Source: Chryseobacterium sp. c4a
Lineage (GTDB): Bacteria; Bacteroidota; Bacteroidia; Flavobacteriales; Weeksellaceae
Length of the DNA stretch: 64,000 nucleotides
Direction of reading: 5' to 3'
NCBI RefSeq assembly: GCF_009900745.1
Contig: NZ_WXVU01000006.1
Span: 62,001-126,000 of the forward strand
The notes beneath the pieces are model-generated. The model made no database searches. It was not told the DNA's origin and saw only the letters and a list, made by a program, of their open reading frames with translations. This document shows positions 48,410 to 56,608 of the stretch, one piece after another (position 1 is the first letter of the stretch; the number at the start of each line of letters is the position of its first letter). The position numbers and the translations under genes are program-made.

Positions 48410-49990
48410 TTATTGTATTAATTTTTTAATTTCTTCCAGGTTGTCAATTTCATCTACTGTTTTATCTTTCCGCCATCTTACAATTCTTGGAAAGCGAAGA
48501 GCTACACCACTTTTATGACGGTTACTGAAGCCAATACCTTCAAAAGCAATTTCAAAGACCAGTTCTGCTTTTACTGTTCGCACAGGGCCAAACTTTTCAA
48601 TAGCGTTTTTCGTTACGAATTTACTGACCTCCATAATTTCTTTATCCGTTAACCCTGAATAGGCTTTGGCAATGGTGACCAATTTGTCTTCATTTTTTAC
48701 AGCAAAGGTATAGTCGGTATAGTAAGCACTTCGTCTGCCGCTTCCTTTTTGAGCATAAATAAGAACAGCATCAATGGTAAATGGATTGATTTTCCATTTC
48801 CACCAGTCGCCTTTTTTTCTTCCGGCATGGTAAGGTGAGCTTTTTTGTTTTAACATCAGCCCTTCGCTATTTATATTTCTGGAGTTTTCTCGAATTTCAT
48901 TCAACTCTTCCCATTTTTCAAAATCTATACTTTGGGAAAGCCTTATATTTTCCGGGGCTTCATTCAGTAATAATTCCTGCAGCATGGCTCTTCTTGACGA
49001 AATAGGTTTATCCCTTAGATCATTTTCTTCAAGTTCCAATAAGTCATAAGCAAATACTTCAATTGGAATTTCCAAGAGCATTTTTCTGGTTAAAGTTTTT
49101 CTGTTTAATCTTTTCTGTAATTCGTTAAAATTTAAAACCTTACCCTCTTTCACTGCAAGTATTTCTCCATCTAAAACAAAGTTTCCTTTCATCGCTTTTA
49201 CAGCTTCTGTAATTTCAGGAAATTGTTCTGTAACAAGTTCTTCACCTCTCGACCAAATAAATACTTCATCATTTCTTCGGATAATCTGTCCACGGATGCC
49301 ATCCCATTTGTATTCAATCAGCCATTCATTGGGTTTTCCCAAATTTTCAAGATCTTTTTCTAAAGGATAAGCCAGACAAAACGGATACGGTTTGGAGTTA
49401 TCCGGATTGATATGTTCTGCTGAAATTAATTCTTTAAAAGAGACTTCATCCGGTAACCATTTTCCCATAAGGCTATGTGTTAATGTACTGGATTCTTCAC
49501 CGGAGAATTTGGTAAGTGCATTAATCAAAGTTTTATCTGATACTCCAATTCTAAAACTACCACCGATTAATTTATTGAAAATCAAACGTTCTGTATAATC
49601 TAGGCCATTCCAAGTATGAAGAACAAAATTTTTCTTTTCGGTTTCATTTTTATCTTTTAAATGAACGATATCCCTCATCCATTGAGAAAGACTTTGTTCA
49701 ATCTTTTCCTCTGGTGGCGGGAGAATCAATGAAAGAGTTTCTCCAAGATCTCCCACGGAAGAGTAGCTTTCCTGAAAAAGCCATACAGGAAGTCCTGTAA
49801 TTTCTAAAGCCCAATCTTTCATCAGATTGGTATTGACATTTCTTTTGGGTCTTTTCCCTGTAAATAAAGCAATAAACCATACTTTATCTTCATCCGGAGT
49901 ACGTTCCAGATAATCGATAATGGCATCAATTTTAGCATTGGTTTTATTGGTGGTTTCCAATGCGTTGATAAGATCTGCAAAATATCTCAT
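48410..49990 (-). CDS. ATP-dependent DNA ligase (ligase-associated DNA damage response)
   Basis: ATP-dependent DNA ligase of 526 residues, in addition to the NAD-dependent LigA that most bacteria use for replication. An N-terminal DNA-binding domain (about 1-200) contains GSFRIGVSDKTLINALTKF. The adenylation motif I is EYKWDGIRGQ with nucleophile K228, followed by DGEILAV (motif III), SEGLMLKQ (IV) and KKGDWWKWK (V), with a C-terminal OB fold. It overlaps the exonuclease gene by 4 bases (ATGA) and precedes the helicase gene by one base. The set is thought to repair damaged or broken DNA. Confidence 0.95.
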   Translation of the reverse strand: MRYFADLINALETTNKTNAKIDAIIDYLERTPDEDKVWFIALFTGKRPKRNVNTNLMKDWALEITGLPVWLFQESYSSVGDLGETLSLILPPPEEKIEQSLSQWMRDIVHLKDKNETEKKNFVLHTWNGLDYTERLIFNKLIGGSFRIGVSDKTLINALTKFSGEESSTLTHSLMGKWLPDEVSFKELISAEHINPDNSKPYPFCLAYPLEKDLENLGKPNEWLIEYKWDGIRGQIIRRNDEVFIWSRGEELVTEQFPEITEAVKAMKGNFVLDGEILAVKEGKVLNFNELQKRLNRKTLTRKMLLEIPIEVFAYDLLELEENDLRDKPISSRRAMLQELLLNEAPENIRLSQSIDFEKWEELNEIRENSRNINSEGLMLKQKSSPYHAGRKKGDWWKWKINPFTIDAVLIYAQKGSGRRSAYYTDYTFAVKNEDKLVTIAKAYSGLTDKEIMEVSKFVTKNAIEKFGPVRTVKAELVFEIAFEGIGFSNRHKSGVALRFPRIVRWRKDKTVDEIDNLEEIKKLIQ

Positions 49991-51009
49991 GATTCCGGAT
50001 TTTCAATGGTTTCCTGTTCCGACACTTCTTCATCTTCACCGAATAAGGTTTCTATGACATCTGCTTTAATACCAATTTCATTCAGATATTTTGAAAAAAT
50101 CTCAGTCTGCCCATGGGTAACATGTACCAGCTCTGCTTCCGTTGCTTTTACCGTTTGCAGTAAGCCTTTCCAGTCTGCATGATCGCTCATGGCAAATCCT
50201 GCATCTGCGCTTCGCCATCTTCTGGCTCCACGCACCTGCATCCAGCCTGAACATATAGCTGTAGCCGGATCAGGAATCTTTTTAATGATATTGCTATCGA
50301 GTAAAGCCGGAGGAACAATCACAATTTCATGTTCCATTTCTTTCGGATGTTCTCTGAAATCTCCAATCGTGTATTCCGGGAGCGCAATTCCAACAGCTTC
50401 AAAGGCTTCATTAAGCTTTCCGATAGAGTAGTGAACATATATTTTACCAATTCCTTCCACAGCTTTCATAATACGCTGAGCTTTGCCTAAAGAATATCCA
50501 ATAAACACAGATGTCTTACTATTTTCCTGATTTTTTAGCACCCAATTCTGAAGTTTTCTGTTTAAATCATCCACTTCGAGCCAATTGTAAATGGGCAATC
50601 CAAAGGTACTTTCCGTAACAAACTCATTGCATCTTACCAATTCAAAAGGTGTACTAAGACCGTCATTCTGAACTTTATAATCTCCGGAGACAACCGTAAC
50701 AAATCCTTTATATTCCAATCTTATCTGGGCAGAACCAATAATATGACCTGCAGGATGAAGCGAAACATTTACTCCATTGATATTAATTTTCTCACCATAT
50801 TCCACACTCTGGCATTCTATATCAGTGCCAATTCTTTGGTATAAAATAGGTTTGGTAAAATGATGGCAAAGGTATTTCTTCATTCCCCAACGGGCATGAT
50901 CGGCGTGCCCATGAGTAATGACCGCCATATCTACAGGTCTCCAGGGATCTATATAAAATTTGCCCTGAGGACAGTAAATTCCTTTTTTTGTAAATGTTAT
51001 TAATTTCAA
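49987..51009 (-). CDS. ligase-associated DNA damage response exonuclease (MBL/beta-CASP)
   Basis: Metallo-beta-lactamase-fold nuclease of 340 residues, similar to the SNM1/Artemis and mRNA 3'-end processing families. The metal site is AVITHGHADHARWG (HxHxDH), with a further His in HPAGHIIGSAQI, Asp in VVSGDYK and the beta-CASP region KTSVFIGYSLGKAQ. Near the C-terminus come AICSGWMQVRGARRWRSADA and MSDHADWKGLLQ. It is the first gene of the operon and overlaps the ligase gene by 4 bases. It probably trims DNA ends before ligation. No exact -7 box was found in the upstream spacer. The C-terminal tail is acidic. Confidence 0.93.
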   Translation of the reverse strand: MKLITFTKKGIYCPQGKFYIDPWRPVDMAVITHGHADHARWGMKKYLCHHFTKPILYQRIGTDIECQSVEYGEKININGVNVSLHPAGHIIGSAQIRLEYKGFVTVVSGDYKVQNDGLSTPFELVRCNEFVTESTFGLPIYNWLEVDDLNRKLQNWVLKNQENSKTSVFIGYSLGKAQRIMKAVEGIGKIYVHYSIGKLNEAFEAVGIALPEYTIGDFREHPKEMEHEIVIVPPALLDSNIIKKIPDPATAICSGWMQVRGARRWRSADAGFAMSDHADWKGLLQTVKATEAELVHVTHGQTEIFSKYLNEIGIKADVIETLFGEDEEVSEQETIENPES

Positions 51010-51204
51010 TGGTGTGATTCGTTTGTGTAAAATGCTTCAAAAACTTAACCAAATTACAATAAAGTGTTGATTTTTTGTAGTTGATGAGGGATAAATTAGA
51101 CTGCTCTGCATTTTGTTGTTGGAAATTGCAAAAACAAACGAATTAAATCCATTTCTATTGATTTTTTTAATATTTACGAAGGTCTAATTCGTAAAAGAGA
51201 GATA

Positions 51205-51240
51205 AAAATAAGCTGCTTCGGTTGAGAAACAGCTTATTCT
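51205..51240 (-). terminator. terminator downstream of the S41 peptidase remnant
   Basis: AATAAGCTG (51207-51215) pairs with CAGCTTATT (51230-51238). It adjoins the stop codon of the remnant on the minus strand, so the remnant kept its 3' end intact. Confidence 0.65.
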
Positions 51241-51241
51241 A

Positions 51242-51484
51242 TTATTTTGTATTCAATACTTCGTTTACGTAATCAATCCATTGATGATCAGGAATGGTTT
51301 GGTCTATAAAATAATCCGGTTGAATTCCTTTTCCATCGATAGCCATATCCGGAATACGGAAACTCTTTGAAAGACTGTATCCTAATTTGATTATTATCTT
51401 CAACAACTGAACTTCTGAGCAATAAAACAATGAACTGCACACCAATATCAACCTGCTGAAAATCTTTGAAATTTGTATCATCAT
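51242..51484 (-). pseudogene. 3' remnant of an S41-type peptidase gene
   Basis: The last 45 residues (LGYSLSKSFRIPDMAIDGKG, IQPDYFIDQTIPDHQW) match the C-terminal end of Bacteroidota S41 family peptidases, which normally exceed 400 residues. The upstream part of the frame is a hydrophobic run with no domain and stops 17 bases before the start of the divergent SDR gene. No catalytic serine, PDZ or signal peptide is present. The gene was probably cut by insertion or deletion when the SDR-GlcG-AraC unit arrived. Confidence 0.6.
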
Positions 51485-51500
51485 TAAAAAAGAAAATACA

Positions 51501-52292
51501 ATGAGTAAAACAATTTTAATTACAGGAGCAGCAAGTGGATTTGGAAAGATTGCCGCATTCGATCTTGCTAGAAAAGGACATCATGTAATCGCTACTACAC
51601 AGGTTTATCCTCAAATGAGTGATTTGATTCGTGAAGCAAAAGAACAGGGAATAGATTTAACTGTTGATAAACTGGATGTCACCAACGCCAGAGATCTGGC
51701 CTATATACACCAAAAATATGATATTGATATTCTGGTGAGCAATGCAGGAATAATGGAAGGTGGGCCTATTGCAGAGCAGCCTGTTGATCTTATTCGATCA
51801 ATGTTTGATGTGAATGTATTTGGCGGACTTGAGTTAGCACAAGGATTTATTAAAAAGTTTATCAATCAAAAGAAACCAGGAAAGATTGTATTTACAACAT
51901 CCATGGGTGAGCTATGGACAGTTCCTTATGTTGCGGCTTATTGTGCTTCAAAACACGCTATGGGATCTATTGCTGAAGGTTTAAGAACTGAATTGGCTCC
52001 CTTCAATATCAAAATAGCGACCTGCAATCCGGGGATATTTGGGACAGGGTTCAATGATCGTGGAGTAGATTCTATTTTCCGCTGGTATAATCCGGATAAC
52101 AATTTTACCCCTTTGTCTGCATTTGATGGGGCATCAGAGTCATTAGCTCATCAGCTTGATCCTCAGTCAATGGCTGATTGTATTGTAGATGTAATTCTGG
52201 ATGACAATTCCAACTTCAGAAATGTACACCCAAAGGAAACGGAAGATTTTGTAAAACAATTACAGGCAGAAGCCTGGACTGCAAAAAGTTAA
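51501..52292 (+). CDS. SDR family NAD(P)-dependent oxidoreductase, first gene of the SDR-GlcG-AraC unit
   Basis: Classical SDR of 263 residues. Cofactor motif TILITGAASGFGKIAAFDLA, with the NAG motif in DILVSNAGIMEGG. Catalytic serine is in IVFTTSMGELW and the Tyr-Lys pair in VAAYCASKHAMGSIAEGL. It resembles oxidoreductases acting on small carbonyl compounds; the substrate is unknown. It is followed after 4 bases by a GlcG-family gene and then an AraC gene, forming one unit. The start overlaps the debris of a divergent peptidase gene, so this unit may have been inserted there. Confidence 0.9.
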   Translation: MSKTILITGAASGFGKIAAFDLARKGHHVIATTQVYPQMSDLIREAKEQGIDLTVDKLDVTNARDLAYIHQKYDIDILVSNAGIMEGGPIAEQPVDLIRSMFDVNVFGGLELAQGFIKKFINQKKPGKIVFTTSMGELWTVPYVAAYCASKHAMGSIAEGLRTELAPFNIKIATCNPGIFGTGFNDRGVDSIFRWYNPDNNFTPLSAFDGASESLAHQLDPQSMADCIVDVILDDNSNFRNVHPKETEDFVKQLQAEAWTAKS

Positions 52293-52296
52293 TCGT

Positions 52297-52698
52297 ATGG
52301 AATTAAGTTATCATATAGCTGAAAAAGCACTACAGGCAGCTATACAAAAAGCAAAGTCATTGAATATTCCTGTAAGTATTGCCATTGTAGATTCGGGAGG
52401 GCACCTGCTTTCTTTCGCAAGGCTTGAGAGTGTATATGGAGTGATCGAATTCGCAGTCAAAAAAGCACGGACAGCTGTAATGTTTGGTGTTGATAGTGAG
52501 GTCATGGGGACTATCATTTCAGGAGCGGAAATGCATGGATATGGTATGCTCAATTCAAATGAGGGACTGCTAACAATTGCAGGAGGTGTAGTGATTAAAG
52601 ATGCTGAAGGCAAGATTATGGGGGCTATTGCTTCCTCCGGCGGAACACCTGAACAAGATAAAGAAATTGCAGAAACAGGAGCTTCTGTTATTGTTTAA
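52297..52698 (+). CDS. GlcG/HbpS family (DUF336) protein
   Basis: Small alpha/beta protein of 133 residues of the GlcG/HbpS family, which includes haem-binding and glycolate-operon proteins. Family landmarks: ALQAAIQKAKSLNIPVSIAI followed by VDSGGHLLSFARLESVYG, then TIAGGVVIKDAEGKIMGAI and SGGTPEQDKEIAETG. There is no signal peptide, so it acts in the cytoplasm. It lies 4 bases after the SDR gene and 18 bases before the AraC gene. Whether it binds haem or another ligand cannot be told; the conserved His/Thr of HbpS is not obvious. Confidence 0.85.
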   Translation: MELSYHIAEKALQAAIQKAKSLNIPVSIAIVDSGGHLLSFARLESVYGVIEFAVKKARTAVMFGVDSEVMGTIISGAEMHGYGMLNSNEGLLTIAGGVVIKDAEGKIMGAIASSGGTPEQDKEIAETGASVIV

Positions 52699-52716
52699 AT
52701 TTCAGATATTTGTGTC

Positions 52717-53520
52717 ATGGAAAATACTTCTGATATCATATTTGATAAATTAGTGTATTCATGTGCTTTTGAATCGTATAAAGGACATGAAGAGTTTATT
52801 CCTGATCATTTTTTAGGATTTCAGCTATCTGGGGAAACACATGCTTTTCATGAACAGGGGAAAACAATTATTAAAGAAAACACAGTGGTTGTGGTCAGAA
52901 AAAATCAATTGATCAGAACGATGAAATATCCTTCAAAACAAGAAAAATATCAGTTTCTTTCCATTACACTGGATGATGAAACTCTCAGACAATATGCTGC
53001 CGAAAATAAAATGACTACGGATCGCCCATTTCCTGATGACCAAAAACTTTTTTTTGAACCGGATGATTTTTTAAAAACTTATTTCAGCTCCCTTATTCCT
53101 TACGTTAACAAGACAAAAGATATTCCGCCGCGACTGGCTGCCTTAAAAGTAAAGGAGGCTATAGAACTTCTTCTTCAAAGCCATCCAGATATTAAAAATC
53201 TTTTGTTTGACTTTTCAGAGCCTCATAAAATTGATTTGAAAGAGTTTATGAATAAAAATTTTATGTTTAATGTATCCATAGAAGCTTTTGCCAGACTTAC
53301 AGGACGTAGTCTTTCAGGCTTTAAGCGTGATTTTAATAAGGTTTTTAATATGAGCCCGAAGCAATGGCTGAAAGAAAGGAGATTAAAGGAAGCATACTAT
53401 CTAATTAAGAATAAGGATAAACGTCCTTCTGATATTTATTTGGATCTGGGATTTGAAAATCTGTCTCATTTTTATTTTTCATTTAAACAGAAATTCGGCG
53501 TTACAACGACAGAAGTATAA
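52717..53520 (+). CDS. AraC family transcriptional regulator, last gene of the SDR-GlcG unit
   Basis: Regulator of 267 residues. The N-terminal half is a cupin-like sensor (FLGFQLSGETHAFHEQGKTI, NTVVVVRKNQLIRTMKYPS). The C-terminal AraC domain has NVSIEAFARLTGRSLSGFKR and PSDIYLDLGFENLSHFYFS as its two HTH parts, then KFGVTTTEV. It is the last gene of the SDR-GlcG-AraC unit, an arrangement in which the regulator usually controls the enzymes before it. The target signal is not seen. Its end is followed by a spacer with two large hairpins. Confidence 0.87.
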   Translation: MENTSDIIFDKLVYSCAFESYKGHEEFIPDHFLGFQLSGETHAFHEQGKTIIKENTVVVVRKNQLIRTMKYPSKQEKYQFLSITLDDETLRQYAAENKMTTDRPFPDDQKLFFEPDDFLKTYFSSLIPYVNKTKDIPPRLAALKVKEAIELLLQSHPDIKNLLFDFSEPHKIDLKEFMNKNFMFNVSIEAFARLTGRSLSGFKRDFNKVFNMSPKQWLKERRLKEAYYLIKNKDKRPSDIYLDLGFENLSHFYFSFKQKFGVTTTEV

Positions 53521-53575
53521 GGTAAAAACACAATGAATATGCAGTGAGAATAATCATTAGCATTAAAACAGTTTT

Positions 53576-53619
53576 AAATCTATGTGTCTATGGTAGCAAA
53601 TTAGGCACATAGGTTTTTA
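53576..53619. repeat. inverted repeat CTATGTG/CACATAG
   Basis: AATCTATGTGTC (53577-53588) is nearly complementary to GGCACATAGGTT (53607-53618). It follows the AraC gene and probably works as its terminator; sequences like it seem to be dispersed in this group. Confidence 0.5.
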
Positions 53620-53658
53620 AAATCCAGGATTTACTGGAAACAGGTTTCTTATTTTTTG

Positions 53659-53711
53659 CCACGAGTGCACGAATAATTTAAAACTTTATAAAATTATTCG
53701 TGCACTCGTGG
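53659..53711. repeat. 21-bp perfect inverted repeat, dispersed hairpin element
   Basis: Arms 53659-53679 and 53691-53711 are perfectly complementary over 21 bases with an 11-base loop. The left arm begins CCACGAGTGCACGAATAA. Similar CACGAAT-type hairpins are, from memory, common in Flavobacteriia intergenic spaces. Here it lies between the convergent AraC and PRISE genes and can act as a bidirectional terminator. It has no T-run of its own. Confidence 0.65.
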
Positions 53712-53721
53712 TAATTATTTA

Positions 53722-54798
53722 TTATGGAATTATATTTTCAGTCCTTAATCTTTCAAATACTTCTGTGAAAGAGGTTTCTGTGCTTTTATAAGACGTAAAT
53801 CCAAGATTTCTGCTCTTTGACATGTCGCACATCACTTCCAGGGGTCTTCCAAGATCCAGATCCGTGTGCCATGCTGATGATAAACGAGTTAAATTGTTTT
53901 CTTTCAATGAATATTTTTCTGCAATAGCACTCCAAGTTTCCAGATCGTTTTCCATTTCCTTTTCCAGTGGTCTTATGGTTCCGTTGAAGCCTTCTGCTTC
54001 TATTTCAAACCAGTTGGCCAACCTTTCCCAAAGCCATTTCCATCGGAAGACATCTCCATTTGTAATGTTGAAAGCCTGATTTTTTGCGAATTCTGTGGTA
54101 GATGCCCATACCAATTGCTTGGCCAGTATTCCTGCATCAGTGATGTCGGAAATGCCATTCCATTGTGCTTCTGATCCAGGCCAGATAAATTTTCTTCCTG
54201 TTTCTTTACAAATACTGGCATAAACGGCTAAAGTAGCCGCAATATTCATTAAATTTCCAACAGCATATCCTACAACAGTATGAGGACGGTGAATACTCCA
54301 TGTAAAGCCATCTCTTTCTGAGGCTTTATAAACTTCATCTTCTTGTGCATAATAGAAATTGGGAAGTGAGAGTCTTGGATGCTCTTCACGAACTGGTGTT
54401 TCAGGAAGTTTTCCTTCTTTAGCATAGGTTTCAAATGGCCCCAAATAATGCTTCAACCCAGTCACTAGAGCTACATGCTGAACCGATTTTTTAGGAGATA
54501 AAACGTTTAACAGATTTTTTACGAGCATACTGTTAACCCGAATATTTTCCTCTTCAGTATCATTACGCATCCAGGTTGTAAAATAAACATGAGTGGGAGA
54601 GAGGTCTGCCAATGCTTCTATAAGATTCTGTTCATCCAATAAATTTGCTTTCACGGAATGTAGGCCAACAATGTTATGATTGGGGTTTCTTGATAGTCCA
54701 TAAGTTGTCCAGCCTTGTGCAATAAGTTCTTCGGCAAGATTACTTCCTGTAATTCCGGTAGCTCCAACTACCAGCGCAATTTTTTTCGTATTTTCCAT
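53722..54798 (-). CDS. PRISE-type SDR oxidoreductase (progesterone 5-beta-reductase/iridoid synthase-like)
   Basis: Extended SDR enzyme of 358 residues. Cofactor motif: IALVVGATGITGSNLAEELI. The PRISE catalytic motif NFYYAQEDEV contains the unusual active tyrosine, and FTWSIHRPHTVVGYAVGNLM follows. Plant and bacterial members reduce enones, so this one may detoxify alpha,beta-unsaturated carbonyls; the actual substrate is unknown. The promoter region (54821-54888) has an exact -7 box and two Crp/Fnr-type palindromes, and the Crp gene next to it ends inside one of them. Activation by that regulator or a relative is likely. Confidence 0.86.
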   Translation of the reverse strand: MENTKKIALVVGATGITGSNLAEELIAQGWTTYGLSRNPNHNIVGLHSVKANLLDEQNLIEALADLSPTHVYFTTWMRNDTEEENIRVNSMLVKNLLNVLSPKKSVQHVALVTGLKHYLGPFETYAKEGKLPETPVREEHPRLSLPNFYYAQEDEVYKASERDGFTWSIHRPHTVVGYAVGNLMNIAATLAVYASICKETGRKFIWPGSEAQWNGISDITDAGILAKQLVWASTTEFAKNQAFNITNGDVFRWKWLWERLANWFEIEAEGFNGTIRPLEKEMENDLETWSAIAEKYSLKENNLTRLSSAWHTDLDLGRPLEVMCDMSKSRNLGFTSYKSTETSFTEVFERLRTENIIP

Positions 54799-54820
54799 AA
54801 ATATTGTAAAATTTCTTTAG

Positions 54821-54888
54821 CAAAATTATGGTGATTTACAGGCACAGACGCTTGATGTAGATCATACGTTTGAATTGATCTGGATCAA
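54821..54888 (-). promoter_or_regulatory. promoter with two Crp/Fnr-type boxes upstream of the PRISE gene
   Basis: The minus-strand -7 box TAATTTTG is at 54821-54828. TTGATGTAGATCAT (54852-54865) is centred 30.5 bp upstream of it, and TTGATCTGGATCAA (54875-54888) 23 bp farther. The second is a perfect palindrome that matches the Fnr consensus TTGAT-N4-ATCAA. It overlaps the stop codon of the neighbouring crp gene. Confidence 0.7.
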
Positions 54889-55469
54889 GTATTATTGAGT
54901 AAATTCTTTTTACGAATCCTACTTATGGTTTCAGGAGCCAGCCCCAGATAAGAGGCTATAAGATTATGAGGAACCCGCTTAATCATTTCAGGGTTTTTCT
55001 GTGCCAGCTGCAGGTATTTTTCTTCAGCAGTATATCCATTGGAAACAATAAGCCTGTAGTCTTTGGTAACAAGGCTGTTTTGATAGAGAATTCTGAAATA
55101 ACGATCCATTACAGGAATTTCCAGCATCATTTTTTCATAATCGTCCAAAGTAATCATCAATACTTCGGTATCTTCTACAGCATCAATATTTAACACTGCT
55201 TTTTCCTGATGTATAAAGCTATTAAAATCGGAAATCCACCAGCCTTCAAAGGCAAACATATTGATGTGTTCATTTCCTTTTTCGTCAGGATAATAAGACT
55301 TTAGCAATCCATTGCTGACAAATGAAAGGCATTTACAGATATCTCCTTCTTGCAACAGATACTGTTTCTTCTTCAGCTTTTTTATTGTAAAAAATTTCTG
55401 AATCAGACTTTTCTGCTCATCATTGATATCAACCTTATTCTGAATATGGGAAAGTAACACCTCAAACAT
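54885..55469 (-). CDS. Crp/Fnr family regulator upstream of the PRISE gene
   Basis: Regulator of 194 residues, of the same branch as the protein at 20908. The sensor domain has KKQYLLQEGDICKCLSFVSN and YYPDEKGNEHINMFAFEGWW. The C-terminal HTH is in VPHNLIASYLGLAPETISRI. It has scattered cysteines (ICKC) but not the Fnr cluster. It is encoded 87 bases upstream of the PRISE gene on the same strand. Its own promoter is an exact -7 box at 55496-55503. The two Crp-type palindromes between the genes suggest that it controls the reductase. Confidence 0.87.
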   Translation of the reverse strand: MFEVLLSHIQNKVDINDEQKSLIQKFFTIKKLKKKQYLLQEGDICKCLSFVSNGLLKSYYPDEKGNEHINMFAFEGWWISDFNSFIHQEKAVLNIDAVEDTEVLMITLDDYEKMMLEIPVMDRYFRILYQNSLVTKDYRLIVSNGYTAEEKYLQLAQKNPEMIKRVPHNLIASYLGLAPETISRIRKKNLLNNT

Positions 55470-55495
55470 CCGACAAATATTTCATCAAAAATACT

Positions 55496-55503
55496 GTTTT
55501 CAA
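55496..55503 (-). promoter_or_regulatory. -7 element of the crp gene at 54885-55469
   Basis: Minus-strand TATTTTTG, an exact TAnnTTTG match, with a leader of about 20 bases. Confidence 0.55.
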
Positions 55504-55810
55504 TAAGAACTGAAACCTTATTTTTCAAAATCATAGAAGTTAATTCCGGTTTCTATATCCTTAATTTATTTGGAATGAGAATGTTTTAAAGTCATAAGAA
55601 AATTTATAGCAAGTGTATCAATTGTTTTTTTACTGCCAATACACGAATAAAATATTTATACAAAAAAATTATGTACGTACATGAAAGGTATTTTAAACCG
55701 GATTGACATCTAAAATTATAGTATATAAAATGTTATTCAGAAAAAATTAATATCCTATTTACTGTTTAAAACCGGGAAAATTTATAGAAATTTGCAGTAA
55801 ATTAAAATCA
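55504..55810. other. AT-rich spacer with a short perfect palindrome
   Basis: The spacer between the divergent crp and CAT genes holds ATGTACGTACAT, a perfect 12-bp palindrome at 55671-55682. I see no gene, no clear -7 box for the CAT gene (GAAATTTG at 55788-55795 is the closest), and no other feature. Confidence 0.45.
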
Positions 55811-56437
55811 ATGAAAATTATAGACCTTGAGCAATGGAATAGAAAGGAGCATTTTGAATTTTTCTCTAAAATGGCAAACCCATATTTTGGATTTACAACA
55901 GAGGTAGATTGTACAAAAGCATTTGATACTGCCAAAGAGAAAGGATATTCTTTTTTTGCCTATTATTATCACAAGTCTATGGTTGCTGTGAATAAAATTG
56001 ATGAATTAAAGCTCAGAATCATTGATGGTCAGGTGATTTTATTTGATACAGTTCATGCCGGAAGTACAATTGGCCGACCGGATGGAACCTTTGGCTTTTC
56101 ATTCACGCATTTTTCAGAAGATTTTGAAACCTTTAATGCCGCATTACAGGAAGAAATTAAAGGTGTACACGAGTCTACAGGACTTAGACTGAGCAATGAT
56201 AGACTGGGAAAAGATCATATAAGACATACTACCATTCCATGGATTTCTTTCAGTGCTCTTGTTCATCCTACGGATTTTAATACAGGAGAATCGATTCCAA
56301 AGATTTCCTTTGGCAAGTTCAATATCCGTGATGGAAAAAAATACCTTCCTGTTTCTATTGAAGCTCATCATGGATTGGCAGATGGTATCCACATTGCTAA
56401 ATATTTGGAAGAGTTTCAAAGACAGCTTGATTTATAA
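55811..56437 (+). CDS. chloramphenicol acetyltransferase family protein (classical CAT fold)
   Basis: Trimeric-type acetyltransferase of 208 residues. The active-site motif is EAHHGLADGIHIAKYLEEFQ, with catalytic His187 and structural Asp191 in the HHxxxDG pattern. The N-terminus IDLEQWNRKEHFEFFSK and the middle PWISFSALVHP are also typical. Flavobacterial members of this family often occur on chromosomes with no proven resistance, so antibiotic acetylation is possible but not shown. It stands alone, 171 bases before the three-gene TerB-C system. Chloramphenicol-contact residues cannot be judged reliably from sequence alone. Confidence 0.87.
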   Translation: MKIIDLEQWNRKEHFEFFSKMANPYFGFTTEVDCTKAFDTAKEKGYSFFAYYYHKSMVAVNKIDELKLRIIDGQVILFDTVHAGSTIGRPDGTFGFSFTHFSEDFETFNAALQEEIKGVHESTGLRLSNDRLGKDHIRHTTIPWISFSALVHPTDFNTGESIPKISFGKFNIRDGKKYLPVSIEAHHGLADGIHIAKYLEEFQRQLDL

Positions 56438-56478
56438 GGTTGAGAGTCGGAGTATGTTAAGGTGAAAATGCTCTCGTA

Positions 56479-56523
56479 TTACGGAAAACCGTAAAGAATA
56501 TTTTCAAAACTTAAGTAAATTTG
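56479..56523 (+). promoter_or_regulatory. palindrome and promoter of the TerB-C/ATPase/helicase operon
   Basis: TTACGG-AAAA-CCGTAA (56479-56494) is a perfect palindrome centred 29.5 bp upstream of the exact -7 box TAAATTTG (56516-56523). The geometry equals that of the three Crp-type promoters elsewhere in the window, though the half-site differs. The leader would be about 80 bases. Confidence 0.6.
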
Positions 56524-56608
56524 AGATATTATATTGCTATATTAGAACATTGATTTCATAATCAAGAAAGCTAATTACTCGATAACTCAATTTTACTAAG
56601 ACACCATC

